From contig NZ_JAJHUO010000004.1 of assembly GCF_020859565.1 (NCBI RefSeq), forward strand, positions 378,774 through 417,424: 38,651 nucleotides of DNA. Reading direction: 5' to 3'. The notes beneath the pieces were generated by a model. That model did not search any database and was not told the DNA's origin. It saw only the letters and a program-made list of their open reading frames with translations. The DNA comes from Saccharothrix luteola (GTDB lineage Bacteria; Actinomycetota; Actinomycetes; Mycobacteriales; Pseudonocardiaceae). The position numbers were made by a program, and so were the translations under genes. Below are positions 8,322 through 17,446 of the stretch, piece by piece (position 1 is the stretch's first letter; every line of letters starts with the position of its first letter).

Positions 8322-8882
8322 TCAGGGCTCGGACAGTCCGACGAGCGGGCCGGCGCCGCGGAAGAGTTCGTCGCGGAGCTCGTCGTCTGGTGCGTCGTGG
8401 AACTGGCCGATGGGGTCGGTGGCGGCGGCGAACGCCTGTGCCGCGCGTAGCCGTTGCCGCCAGTCGGCGTCCGGGCCGGCGAGCAGCGCGATCGCCCGGT
8501 CGACGGTAGTGACGACCTTGGCGACGACCTGGGTCGAGTCGTCGGTGTAGACGGACGCGTCCCGCAACAGCAGTCGCATGACGTCGCGGTGGTCGACCAT
8601 CACGTCGATGCAGCCGCGCAGGACCCGGCGCCGGGTCTCGGCGGGATCCGGTTCGGCCGCGGCGGCGTCGACGACGGCGGCCAGTTCGGTGATCGGCGCG
8701 CTGATCAGGCTGTCCAGGATCTCCGCCTTGCTGGCGAAGTGGTGGTAGAGCGACGGCTTGGCGATCCTGAGCCGTTCGGCGATCTCTCGCATCGTGGCCG
8801 CACGATAGGTGTGCGTGGCGAACAGCTCGCACGCCGCCGCCAGGATCTTCTCGCGGGTGTTCCCCGTGTCCTGCCTGCTCAC
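8322..8882 (-). CDS. TetR-family repressor
   Basis: This 186-residue TetR-type regulator has an N-terminal helix-turn-helix at about 10-56 (REKILAAACELFA; TMREIAERLRIAKPSLYHHF; SKAEILDSL) and an all-helical ligand domain. It is divergently arranged with the serine hydrolase gene. A long inverted repeat between the two starts is its probable operator, so it likely represses both itself and the hydrolase. Its ligand is not predictable from sequence. Confidence 0.92.
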   Translation of the reverse strand: MSRQDTGNTREKILAAACELFATHTYRAATMREIAERLRIAKPSLYHHFASKAEILDSLISAPITELAAVVDAAAAEPDPAETRRRVLRGCIDVMVDHRDVMRLLLRDASVYTDDSTQVVAKVVTTVDRAIALLAGPDADWRQRLRAAQAFAAATDPIGQFHDAPDDELRDELFRGAGPLVGLSEP

Positions 8883-8903
8883 GGTGCCACCTTAGCCCAC
8901 TTG

Positions 8904-8947
8904 CCTACCTTCCGGTCGGTCGACTAGCCTACCGACCGGAAGGTAGG
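8904..8947. promoter_or_regulatory. TetR operator between tetR and the hydrolase gene
   Basis: Two perfect 17-bp arms (CCTACCTTCCGGTCGGT and its complement) flank a 10-bp spacer in the 82-bp divergent intergenic region. Each arm is itself nearly palindromic (TACCGACCGGAAGGTA), so the site may hold two TetR dimers. The right arm ends 17 bp before the hydrolase start codon and the left arm begins 21 bp from the regulator start. Confidence 0.8.
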
Positions 8948-8964
8948 GCAACGAAGGGTGCGGC

Positions 8965-10146
8965 ATGACTATCGACGGTTCGACGGCACCGGGCTTCGAT
9001 GCGGTGCGTGAGGCGTTCGAGCGGAACTTCGTCGACCGGGGGGAAGTCGGCGCGTCGGTCGCGGTGTGGCACCGAGGCCGACCGGTCGTCGACCTGTGGG
9101 GCGGGCTCGCCGACCCGGACTCCGCGCAGCCGTGGCGGCACGACACGGTCACCGCCATCGCGTCCACGACCAAGGCGATGGTGGCGATCAGCGTGCTGAC
9201 CCTGGTCCAGCGCGGCGAACTGGACCTGGACCGCCCGGTCGCGGACTACTGGCCGGCGTTCACCGCCGAGGGCAAGGCCGGGATCACGCTGCGGATGGTG
9301 CTCGCGCACCGGTCCGGGGTGGTGTCGTTGGAGCACAGCCCGGTGACCTACGACGGACTGGTCCGGGGAGCCCCGGTGTTCGACGCGATCGCGTCCGCTC
9401 GTCCGCAGTGGACGCCCGGTCGCGCGCACGGCTACCACGGGGTGACGTTCGGGCACCTGCTGAGCGCGGTGATCAGGCAGGTCACCGGCCAGACCGTCGG
9501 GTCGTACTTCGCCACCGCGATCGCGGCACCGCTCGGGCTGGACTGCTTCATCGGCCTACCGGGGAGCGAACTGCACCGGCTGGCCGAGCTGGTGCTGCCG
9601 GGCAGCGCCGCGGAAGTCGAGCTCGGCAGCCAGGTGCCGGAACTCCAGCCGCTGTACGAAGCGCTCGCCGATCCCGCGTCCCTGACCTACCGGGCGCTGT
9701 ACGGCAGCATGCACATCGGTTGGGAGGAAGCGACCGATCCGAAGTTCTCCCAGGTCGAAGCGCCGTCCACGGACGGGACCGCGTCCGCCGCCGGCCTGGC
9801 GAAGCTCTTCGCGGCGAGCATCGGCGAGGTGGACGGCACCCGTCTGCTCGGCCCGGAACTCGCCGAGCAGGCGGCGCGGGTCCACTCCAGTGGCCGGGAC
9901 GAGGTGCTGGGTATCCGCACGGACTGGGGCCTGGGGTTCATGCTGCCCGGTGGCCCGTTCGTCCCCGGCGGACTGCCCGCAGGCAGTTTCGGGCACGGTG
10001 GGGCGACCGGGTCCTACGCGTTCGCCGACCCCGGCAACGACATCGCGTTCGCCTACACCCCCAACCGGGGATCCGAACTGCTGGAAGGCAACGACCTTCG
10101 GGTGAACGGCCTGGTGAACGCCGTCTACCGGAGCTTGCGCGGATGA
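8965..10146 (+). CDS. serine hydrolase of the beta-lactamase/class C fold (EstB-like)
   Basis: The 393-residue protein is a cytoplasmic-looking (no signal peptide) serine hydrolase of the beta-lactamase family, often an esterase in actinobacteria. The SxxK nucleophile motif is S67-T-T-K70. The second-motif tyrosine is Tyr157 in GYHGVTFGHLL. A C-terminal HGG-like element lies in SFGHGGATGSYAF near 350, with the family's GLGFMLPGG strand before it. The ATG at 8965 has GAAGGG upstream. The TetR operator in front predicts ligand-induced expression. The substrate is unknown. Confidence 0.88.
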   Translation: MTIDGSTAPGFDAVREAFERNFVDRGEVGASVAVWHRGRPVVDLWGGLADPDSAQPWRHDTVTAIASTTKAMVAISVLTLVQRGELDLDRPVADYWPAFTAEGKAGITLRMVLAHRSGVVSLEHSPVTYDGLVRGAPVFDAIASARPQWTPGRAHGYHGVTFGHLLSAVIRQVTGQTVGSYFATAIAAPLGLDCFIGLPGSELHRLAELVLPGSAAEVELGSQVPELQPLYEALADPASLTYRALYGSMHIGWEEATDPKFSQVEAPSTDGTASAAGLAKLFAASIGEVDGTRLLGPELAEQAARVHSSGRDEVLGIRTDWGLGFMLPGGPFVPGGLPAGSFGHGGATGSYAFADPGNDIAFAYTPNRGSELLEGNDLRVNGLVNAVYRSLRG

Positions 10147-10449
10147 GCACGGCCACCACCCACCACGGCGTCGTGCCACCGGTGCGGGACGGCACCACCC
10201 GCGCACCGACGTCCGGCTTCCCCGTGGCACCGTCCCGTAGCCCGTCCTCCGCGCCCTACGGACACTCGTTCTTCAACTCCGACTCACCGCGTCCGGGGTA
10301 GGCTTCGCGCTACAACTCCCCGTCCTTCGCCAACGCCTGCCGAACCGCCGAGGGTGGCCCGGTTTACAGGCGCGGCTGGCAACTCGGCTGACACCGCCGG
10401 TCCAGGGGCGAGACCCAGTGTCGACCGGTAGCTGTCGGACGACGCCCAC
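10147..10449. other. convergent intergenic region at the left edge of the Dpd island
   Basis: These 303 bases lie between the 3' ends of the serine hydrolase and dpdD genes. Short open frames exist but have no recognisable domains, and no tRNA, direct repeat or strong terminator was seen. It is the most likely left boundary of the island, but I cannot point to an attachment site. Confidence 0.5.
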
Positions 10450-12441
10450 TCATTCGACGAAGCTGCGGATTCCCTGAACCGCGGCCCGCAACAAGGACGC
10501 GGAACCGCTCCCGTCCGCGTACACAGTACGCACATTCCTGCCTGAGTTTTCAGTGATGAATCCTGTGGCAGCGTGCTTGGCGCAGCGCGTCGCCAGCACG
10601 ATCACGTCCGCGTTGCGCGCCTTCTGCTTAAGAGAATCGGTACCGACCTTGTCATGGGAAGTTACTACCTTGATGTTGGCTGACTGCTTGTGCAGTTGGT
10701 CAGCGCTCCTGGCCAGTACTGCCTCGTCGAGGGAGTAGAGCAACACCGACAGGGGTGGCACGTCGGCGAGGGTGAACTCGGCGTCGTCCTCCGGGGCGTC
10801 GAGCCACTCCAGCGGCACAGCCAATTCGTCGCACAGCTGCTTTGCAAGCAGCGCGTCCTCCCGGGCGAGCCTGCGCTGGCCGCGGTGCAGGGGTTCCAGG
10901 AGGGCAATGGCGGTGTCGGTCCGGGCACTCTCATCCGGGCAGGCCGCGACGACCAGGCGGTCGGCGAAGTCCAGGACGACGTCACTGGTCTGCACGCCTG
11001 CCCACTGCGACGCCGACGCCCGCAGCCCGTCTAGCAAGTCAGCGTACCGAGAGCGGCTGGGTGCCGATCGGAGGAAAATCTCGGTCAATGCGTAGAGCGA
11101 CAGCAGATCACTGCGGCTCAAGCGGTCGAGCGTGAGCGCGGCGCCGATCAGTTCCGTCGAGATCGCCGGCGCGACGCCGTCGTCACCGACCGCTTCGATG
11201 AAGACGCTGACCACCTGCCAGACTTCCAGCCACTCGTGGTCCCTCAGCGTCACCAACAGGTCCCTCACACGTGCGTCCTCCTGTGCGAGCGGTGGCCACG
11301 AACCCCAACTTCCGTCGCTGATCACCTTCGGCACGCGAGGGTCGCGTTGGACGGCTGCCGTGATGAAGTCCACCCACCCGGTCAACTGATGATCGTCCGT
11401 TGCCGTGTGGACGACGCCTGGCCCCTGCTCACTTGTGGCGGGTGACACCGCCACACCGACCAACCTCTCGATGTGCCGCCACAGCACGCCGGGCAACTCC
11501 TCGTCGGACCACGAACCGCGAGAGGCCAGGGCGGTCACCAGCATGTCGTGGTCGTCCCGGCCGATCGCGGCCACAAGCAGGACTGCGGCGGCCTGGCCGC
11601 CGTGGAGGCTTACCGGGTCGTGCACCGGCAGGGGCAACGCCGGTTCGAGGTCTCGCAGGTTCTCCCAAGCCGCCGTGACGTCGCCACGAGCCAGTGGTTC
11701 CGCCAGAACGGTCTGGTAGACGGCGTTGAGGACCGCTTCTCGAACGCGCACGGGCGGATCTTGCAGGAGCACTCCGGACAGTTCGGGAAGTGCCAGCAGT
11801 TCACCGCTGAGCCCAAGTCGGTCAAGGCGCTTGATCCGCAGGTGTGCCAGGTTGCTGGCGGTCAGGCCGCCCTTCGCCGAGATCTGGGAGAAGATCTGCG
11901 CGGACGTCGCCTCGCCGCCCGCAGCCAGCGCCGCGTCGAACTCCCCGAGCAAGCGCCCGAGCGGCTTGTCCAACTGCCAGTGACGCCTCGGCCGCCGCGA
12001 CACCGTCGACTGCATCCGCTGGAGTGCGTTGCGCAGGTTGCGGCGATGCTGGGGGTTCGTGCCTGCGGTGAGGACGTAGGTGTCGACGGCTGGGCCGTAG
12101 TGCTCGATGATCGCCGCCTCGACGGGATCGGCTGGATCCAAGGTGACCGGGACCAGTTCCGCGGTCTTGCAGTACGTCGGCCCTGCGAACGCGTTGATCA
12201 GATCCGAGACATGAGGGGCGAGCACCCTGTTGTCCGCGATCACGTACATCGTGGCCTCCTGGCTGCTGGCCACGAAACGCGGCAGCACGATCGGAGTGCC
12301 GTCGTCAAGCCGCGCGAACCGCTTGAAACTCTCGGTCGTCTCGGGATAGGCGTCAGCATCGTTGCCCGGACCGAAGAATGCCTGGAGGAACGCCTCGATG
12401 TCGCGGTGCGGGGCCGTGGCGACGTCCGACGGAGCACTCAC
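10450..12441 (-). CDS. dpdD: Dpd restriction protein DpdD
   Basis: This 663-residue protein is the last gene of the restriction operon and is assigned as DpdD by overall character and by its place in the cluster. No enzymatic motif is obvious. The C-terminal 100 residues look like a Rossmann-type module, with a strand/loop DVIVLATRCAKHAATGFI (about residues 617-634) reminiscent of small nucleotide-binding-fold domains that carry a conserved histidine. The N-terminal two thirds are mainly helical. The GTG start overlaps the dpdK stop by four bases. In the characterised Salmonella Dpd system DpdD is one of the proteins tied to restriction rather than base synthesis. Its precise role is unknown. 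Confidence 0.75.
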   Translation of the reverse strand: MSAPSDVATAPHRDIEAFLQAFFGPGNDADAYPETTESFKRFARLDDGTPIVLPRFVASSQEATMYVIADNRVLAPHVSDLINAFAGPTYCKTAELVPVTLDPADPVEAAIIEHYGPAVDTYVLTAGTNPQHRRNLRNALQRMQSTVSRRPRRHWQLDKPLGRLLGEFDAALAAGGEATSAQIFSQISAKGGLTASNLAHLRIKRLDRLGLSGELLALPELSGVLLQDPPVRVREAVLNAVYQTVLAEPLARGDVTAAWENLRDLEPALPLPVHDPVSLHGGQAAAVLLVAAIGRDDHDMLVTALASRGSWSDEELPGVLWRHIERLVGVAVSPATSEQGPGVVHTATDDHQLTGWVDFITAAVQRDPRVPKVISDGSWGSWPPLAQEDARVRDLLVTLRDHEWLEVWQVVSVFIEAVGDDGVAPAISTELIGAALTLDRLSRSDLLSLYALTEIFLRSAPSRSRYADLLDGLRASASQWAGVQTSDVVLDFADRLVVAACPDESARTDTAIALLEPLHRGQRRLAREDALLAKQLCDELAVPLEWLDAPEDDAEFTLADVPPLSVLLYSLDEAVLARSADQLHKQSANIKVVTSHDKVGTDSLKQKARNADVIVLATRCAKHAATGFITENSGRNVRTVYADGSGSASLLRAAVQGIRSFVE

Positions 12442-12962
12442 CGGCCCTCACCCCACCTGGCGGCGAAGTCCAACCGCGCCTGAGCGACCTCCGCATCGTC
12501 CACGACGTAGCGGACGGACTCCTCGTTGGTGCCGATCCCACTGGCGGTGAAGTTCATCGAGCCGCTGATCATCCAGTCGCGTCCGCACACGGTCTTCTCG
12601 TGTTCGACGGGGTCGAAGACGACCGTCAGGTCGGCGGCGGTGCCCACGATGGTCCTCACCTGGTCGACGAACAGTTGGTTGTGCGGCGTCGGTCGCGTCA
12701 CGACGCGCACCCGGCTCCCAGCGCGGGCAATCCGGGCCAGGACGTCCGCAAGCCGGTACCGGCTGACCTGCTCGTCTCCCAATACGGCGGAGAACGCGCC
12801 GAGGGTGTTGTCGAGCACGTCGACGTTGCTGATCCAAGCCGAGACGACCCAGAGCACGGGTCCGGGTGAGACCAGCTCGGACAGCAGGGCGTCCGCCAGG
12901 ATCGTGTCGGCGCTCAACCGCAACCTCGGTCCTGTCCGCACCGTTCTTTCAAATCCGCTCAT
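12438..12962 (-). CDS. dpdK: PLD-family nuclease DpdK
   Basis: The 174-residue protein is a compact phospholipase D-superfamily protein. It has one HKD-type motif: His121, Lys123, Asp129, then Gly134-Ser135 and Asn137 (HEKTVCGRDWMISGSMNFT). One motif per chain implies an active site formed by a dimer, as in PLD-type nucleases such as Nuc or BfiI. It is the best candidate for the DNA-cutting subunit of the Dpd restriction machinery. The true start is the ATG at 12962, which overlaps the dpdJ stop (ATGA); a longer upstream reading lies inside dpdJ. The spacing between Lys and Asp is one residue longer than the canonical four. Confidence 0.85.
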   Translation of the reverse strand: MSGFERTVRTGPRLRLSADTILADALLSELVSPGPVLWVVSAWISNVDVLDNTLGAFSAVLGDEQVSRYRLADVLARIARAGSRVRVVTRPTPHNQLFVDQVRTIVGTAADLTVVFDPVEHEKTVCGRDWMISGSMNFTASGIGTNEESVRYVVDDAEVAQARLDFAARWGEGR

Positions 12963-15900
12963 CGACCACTCTCGCGCAATTCCACCCGGACGCGGAACTC
13001 CCTGCCGTGCCGGACCGTCTCGGTGATCGTCCCGTACACCCTGAGGACGTCGGCGTCGACCGGTAGGGCGGGGATCATCGCCATCGCTCGGCCGAGGGTG
13101 CGCCGGTCTTCCGTCGAACAGGCGAGCCACACCGCCCCGGCCTCTGGCAGTTCGACACGGTAGCGCTGCTGCCAGTCGGGCGAATCAAGCGGGATCAGCG
13201 GGAGGTGCTCGTCGTGCGCCGCGGCGATGAGGAGCCGGTCGTGCATCACGGGGGTGTCGAACGGGATGTAAGGCTGGTAATTCTCCAGGTGTTGATTGCG
13301 GATCTGGGCACCGCGCGGCCAGAGGATGCCGAAGACCTGGTCGGCGTTGAGCCGATCTCCCCCCGAGCCGAGTTCCAGGCGTCCGGAGCCCACGGCGTAG
13401 GCGAGGACCCGAGCGTCGATCTCTATACCAAGTCGCTCTTCCAAAGTCGACCAGGCCGAGATCAGGTCGGCTGCCGTGCGGTCAGTCTGCGGAGAACTGC
13501 CGGGCCGTAGCAGCCGGATTGACAGGGCGGCGACGGACGCCCGCGTGACCGCACCGTCCAGGTCTTCCCAGGCGTTGCGCAGGTCGCGCAGCGCTCTTTC
13601 GCTGTCGTGGGCGGACTTCGCCGCGCGCATGTCCGCCATCGCTCGCGCCGCTGCGCTTCCGGTGTCGGCGGTCACGTGCTCGATCAGGCGAGTGAGCGCC
13701 GCGTCGGTGTTCTCGAACTCGCCCGGTCGCAGCATGCCCGACACCATCGACCAGAACCCTCCCGGGTCCTTGGTGTAGGACTCGGCCAAGCGCTCGATGA
13801 CGCCGATACCGCCAACACCTGTCTCGGTCAGCCACACCGTCGCACCGGTGTTCTCGTCCGACCCGGGTACGACGTCCACGACCAGGTCCTGTTCGGCCGC
13901 GTCGCGGCAGGTCCGGAACGCGGCACCGAGGATCGCCGAGGCCACGGTGTCCAAGTAGGCGCGACGGGCCAGGTGGAGGGTACGGACATCCACGTCATCG
14001 ACGAACAACAGTTCACCCGCCTGGTTGAGCGCGTCGACCACAGCCGGGTTCCTGCTCAGCTCGGTGAGGTCGTTGAGCAGGCGATCGGTCACCTGCGGCT
14101 GTCCGCTCGCGGTCAACGCGTCGTTCCGGTAGAGCACCGCCAGGACCTCTGAAAGGGCATCCCGCCAGGACCCGTCGCGCAATCGGTTCCACAACTCACG
14201 CGGAGTGGCCCCAGAGCCGACCCCCGCCAGCGAGTAGGTGGTGAAGTACACGAGCGCCAGCCACGTGCGTTGGAAGTGATTGGTCGAGTCGAAGAGCTCG
14301 GAGTTCTCCGTCACCGCCCGTTGGAAGGCGAGTGAGCGCCACTGCGGCGAGCGGAGGTGTCGGAGGACGGTGGCGTCCGTGGTGTTCAGCGGCGCGACTT
14401 CGACGCGCATGCCGTCGACGTCGAGTTCGAAGCCGAGTGCACCGCGCATCCCGTCGTGGGTATAGGTGACATCCCTGCGCTCCGTGCCGGACACCGTGCT
14501 GACGTCGCACTGTGCACCTGGTGTCCATCTCCGCATTAGGACCGGGTTACCGGCAGCGTGCGTGGCGAAGCCGACCGACCGGATGCGGTCGCCCCAGGGC
14601 GAGGACTTCGGCGTGTCGGCCGCAAGGAGGCCGTGAGGTGAGAGCACCACCTGCGACATCCAGCGCGGGTAGCCCTGTGAGTTGTCCTTGACCTCGGGAG
14701 GCGGTTCACTCAGCTTGATCGTCGTCGGTCGCAGCACGCGGTACGAGTCAGCGGTGTTCCCCCACGGCTGCCACTGGCCGACGACTGGCGCATCCGGGGC
14801 GATCGCGTCCAGGTCGAGGGTCGATTCTCTCTGAGCGGGCAGCGGGACCCACGTGCGGTGATCGTCTTGCTGGTAGCCGTACCGCATGCTGACCCGACCG
14901 GGCACCGCCTCTCGCAGGGCCTTGCCGATGGGCAGGTACTCGGCCCGCTCACTGGAGAACGGGAGATCCAGGACCACCTCGGGGAGGTTGAGCGGCTCGA
15001 ACAGCGCCTTGGTGACGAACTCGGGGAGGAAGCTTCCCGGCACCTTGCCGGGATCCGCGCGCATCGACTTCCACTTGCTCTCCAGCCTGCGGAGGACGGT
15101 GGGCACGACCGAGAGCAGCAACGACCGAGGCTGCTCCCACAGCAGCGCCTGGACAGAGTCGTCGTCGAGTTGGAGAGCCCTGCCGAGGTGCTGTGCCAGG
15201 GCAGCTTGACTACTGTCCTCCGTCAACAGCGCCGTCAGTCGCTCCACCAACCAGGACCACTGTGCCGCGTTGTCCTCCGCATCCTCGCGCGATCGCGGCG
15301 CCTGGAGGGTCCGACGCAGGTCCGACCACGGGAATCGCTCGCGGTAGGAGCGGGCGATCCAGTCGAACATCGACTGCGCCGCCTGGATCTTCTGCACGTG
15401 CCGATTCGTGACGGGGAGACCGCGTGCCGAGATCTCCGGGTCGAAGAGCGTGTCGTACCCCTGGTACATGAGCCGGTCCCGCCCGTACTCGGACAGCACC
15501 ACCACGGTGATCGGCCGAGTCCCGCGACGCCTGCCCGCCCGGCCGCGTCGCTGCACGAATGAGGCCGCGTCGTGCGGCGCCTTGTGCTGCAGCACCAGAC
15601 CGACCCGCGGGTCGTTGAACCCGACTTCGAGGGCGGCGGTCGCGACGATGAGCGAAGCCCGGGAGTCGACGCCGGTGTCCTGCGAAGTCGTGCGGGCGAT
15701 GGACAGCGGCCTTGTGGCCCCCGGCTCGCGCCCGAGAACGTGTCCGATCCGCTCGACCAGGTCCCATGACTGCCCGTCGGCGTAGCGTGCCTCCGGCTGC
15801 GCGTAGTCCGACGCCCGCAGACCTGCCAGAACCGCCTTTCGCCCTGAAGCACCAGACCGGCGCTGTCCGCCTTCGGCATCGCGGAGGTCGTTGAAGAAGC

Positions 15901-17446
15901 GGTTGGAGACATCCAGGTCGTCTGTGAACAGGAAGCCCGTCGAGCCGAACGGGGAATCCTGTCCGTCGTCGGCTTGCAGAACGCGGCCGAACAGCATCGC
16001 GGTCTGGATGGAGGTGGACAGCACGCTGGCCCCGGACACGGGGTCGCTGCGCACGGCGATCGCGTACTCCCGTCCCTCTTGCTCCATGTCCGCGGACAGC
16101 GGCTCGATGTGCGTGACGCTGTCGATCGGTAGCCCGACCAACTTGGCGAAGAACGTCCCAGCATCGTGCAGGGTCGCGCTCAACCCGACAAAAGTCATGG
16201 TCCTGCCGACCGCGTGCCGCCACCGGCGCAGCAGTAGACCCGTTTGTGCGCCATGCGTCCCCGAGTAGGTGTGGACCTCGTCGAGGAGCACCAGCGCCGG
16301 TCCTCGTCCGGTCCACCCCAGAAGCCGACCGAGACCGGGGTCCGTGCTCGTCCGATTGAGCATTTCGGTCGTGGTGAACAGCAAATCCGGCGGGTTGGCC
16401 AGCAAAGACTTGCGGGTGAGCGTCAAGCGACCGTCTTCGATCCTGTGCCCGCACGTGGTGCAGACGAGCAGTTCGACACCCTGCGCGCGGTCGCGGTCGG
16501 CCCACTTGAGCTTGCCCCGCTCGCACACCGGGCAGGACAGGAAGGGGCAGATCAGACCGTCGCGCTGTTTCTCCCAGTTCTTGTACCAGGTGTCCTTGTA
16601 CTGTTCCAACTGTCCCACCGACTGCGGGGTATCGCCGTACAGCACGCCGACGCGGAGCGGACGACGCCCTGGTGGGACGCCGTTCCGCTCGACCTTCCCT
16701 ACGCTCTGGAGGGCGTCCCGCAACTGGTCGCGGAGCAGTTCCGTTCGGGGGTACAGCGCAAGCGTGTGCACCCCGGTGCCGCCCCTCGCCGCCCACTGGC
16801 GGATCGCCGTGAAGGCAGGGAGGTAGAACGCCAGGGTCTTGCCGCTTCCGGTACCCGCGCCGACCACGACGCCGCGATGCTTCTGGGCCCGTAGCGAGGA
16901 GAGCACAGCCATGGTGGCATCGATCTGGAACCGGGCGAGGTCCCGGTCGCCGACCTGAGCCGAGACCGTCGCGTGCGCGAGCGCGTCCCACCCCGGCATC
17001 CGCGCGAACTCCGCCAACGCCGAGGCAAGGGGGATGTTCCGCTTCGGGTACCGGCGATCGGCCACGTGTAAGCGGTAGTCGGCTACCAACGGCTTGTACC
17101 GCTGCCACCAGGGGTCTCTCTCGAAGTCCGTGTCCCTTGCGGGGAAGATTTGGCGCAGTTGCGCCAACAACCGCAGGGCCTCGGCCATGCGCGTCCGGTA
17201 GGTCGGCGGGTTGCTCCTCGGGATGGGGAACAGCAGACCGGCGTTGATCAACGCCTGCACGACCTGCGAGCTGGTGAGGTCGTGCGGGGCGTCCGGGTGT
17301 CGAGCCAAGGCGGTCTCAACCGTGTCGAGCACTTCTTCCTTGGACAACGCCCCGCTGGTGACACCCCAGGAGAGGAGGGAGAGTTCGAGGTCTTCCAGGC
17401 CGTTGAGCAGTTCTCCGACGAACGTGCCGCCGGGATCGAGCGTCAC
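12959..17446 (-). CDS. dpdJ: DEAD/DEAH-box helicase DpdJ
   Basis: This 1495-residue superfamily 2 helicase has Walker A GAGTGSGKT at 196-204, a four-to-five-cysteine zinc cluster (C300, C305, C308, C329, C332) inserted before the Walker B box, DEVH at 389-392, the SAT-type motif III (LSATLHD), and motif VI QRRGRAGRRRG near residue 635. The long C-terminal half has no familiar domain. Size, zinc insert and position beside a PLD protein fit DpdJ. Expected role: ATP-driven translocation or unwinding that feeds unmodified DNA to the nuclease. The GTG start overlaps the dpdI stop by four bases, with GGAGG upstream. The helicase/PLD pairing resembles DrmA/DrmC of DISARM, but the neighbours identify Dpd. 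Confidence 0.88.
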   Translation of the reverse strand: MTLDPGGTFVGELLNGLEDLELSLLSWGVTSGALSKEEVLDTVETALARHPDAPHDLTSSQVVQALINAGLLFPIPRSNPPTYRTRMAEALRLLAQLRQIFPARDTDFERDPWWQRYKPLVADYRLHVADRRYPKRNIPLASALAEFARMPGWDALAHATVSAQVGDRDLARFQIDATMAVLSSLRAQKHRGVVVGAGTGSGKTLAFYLPAFTAIRQWAARGGTGVHTLALYPRTELLRDQLRDALQSVGKVERNGVPPGRRPLRVGVLYGDTPQSVGQLEQYKDTWYKNWEKQRDGLICPFLSCPVCERGKLKWADRDRAQGVELLVCTTCGHRIEDGRLTLTRKSLLANPPDLLFTTTEMLNRTSTDPGLGRLLGWTGRGPALVLLDEVHTYSGTHGAQTGLLLRRWRHAVGRTMTFVGLSATLHDAGTFFAKLVGLPIDSVTHIEPLSADMEQEGREYAIAVRSDPVSGASVLSTSIQTAMLFGRVLQADDGQDSPFGSTGFLFTDDLDVSNRFFNDLRDAEGGQRRSGASGRKAVLAGLRASDYAQPEARYADGQSWDLVERIGHVLGREPGATRPLSIARTTSQDTGVDSRASLIVATAALEVGFNDPRVGLVLQHKAPHDAASFVQRRGRAGRRRGTRPITVVVLSEYGRDRLMYQGYDTLFDPEISARGLPVTNRHVQKIQAAQSMFDWIARSYRERFPWSDLRRTLQAPRSREDAEDNAAQWSWLVERLTALLTEDSSQAALAQHLGRALQLDDDSVQALLWEQPRSLLLSVVPTVLRRLESKWKSMRADPGKVPGSFLPEFVTKALFEPLNLPEVVLDLPFSSERAEYLPIGKALREAVPGRVSMRYGYQQDDHRTWVPLPAQRESTLDLDAIAPDAPVVGQWQPWGNTADSYRVLRPTTIKLSEPPPEVKDNSQGYPRWMSQVVLSPHGLLAADTPKSSPWGDRIRSVGFATHAAGNPVLMRRWTPGAQCDVSTVSGTERRDVTYTHDGMRGALGFELDVDGMRVEVAPLNTTDATVLRHLRSPQWRSLAFQRAVTENSELFDSTNHFQRTWLALVYFTTYSLAGVGSGATPRELWNRLRDGSWRDALSEVLAVLYRNDALTASGQPQVTDRLLNDLTELSRNPAVVDALNQAGELLFVDDVDVRTLHLARRAYLDTVASAILGAAFRTCRDAAEQDLVVDVVPGSDENTGATVWLTETGVGGIGVIERLAESYTKDPGGFWSMVSGMLRPGEFENTDAALTRLIEHVTADTGSAAARAMADMRAAKSAHDSERALRDLRNAWEDLDGAVTRASVAALSIRLLRPGSSPQTDRTAADLISAWSTLEERLGIEIDARVLAYAVGSGRLELGSGGDRLNADQVFGILWPRGAQIRNQHLENYQPYIPFDTPVMHDRLLIAAAHDEHLPLIPLDSPDWQQRYRVELPEAGAVWLACSTEDRRTLGRAMAMIPALPVDADVLRVYGTITETVRHGREFRVRVELRESGR

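Noticed and set aside
10147..10449. A degraded DUF397-like reading in the left junction region.
   Set aside because: Only a PVRD fragment fits; the remaining residues do not, so no gene is called.
15210..17108. A 632-codon minus-strand frame inside dpdJ.
   Set aside because: It is an out-of-frame shadow, very rich in Arg and Gly, and lacks all helicase motifs present in the 1495-residue frame.
12438..17446. The helicase/PLD pair resembles DISARM DrmA/DrmC.
   Set aside because: No DrmB or DISARM methyltransferase is present, and the pair sits in a chain with DpdE to DpdI and next to dpdA and the preQ0 genes.
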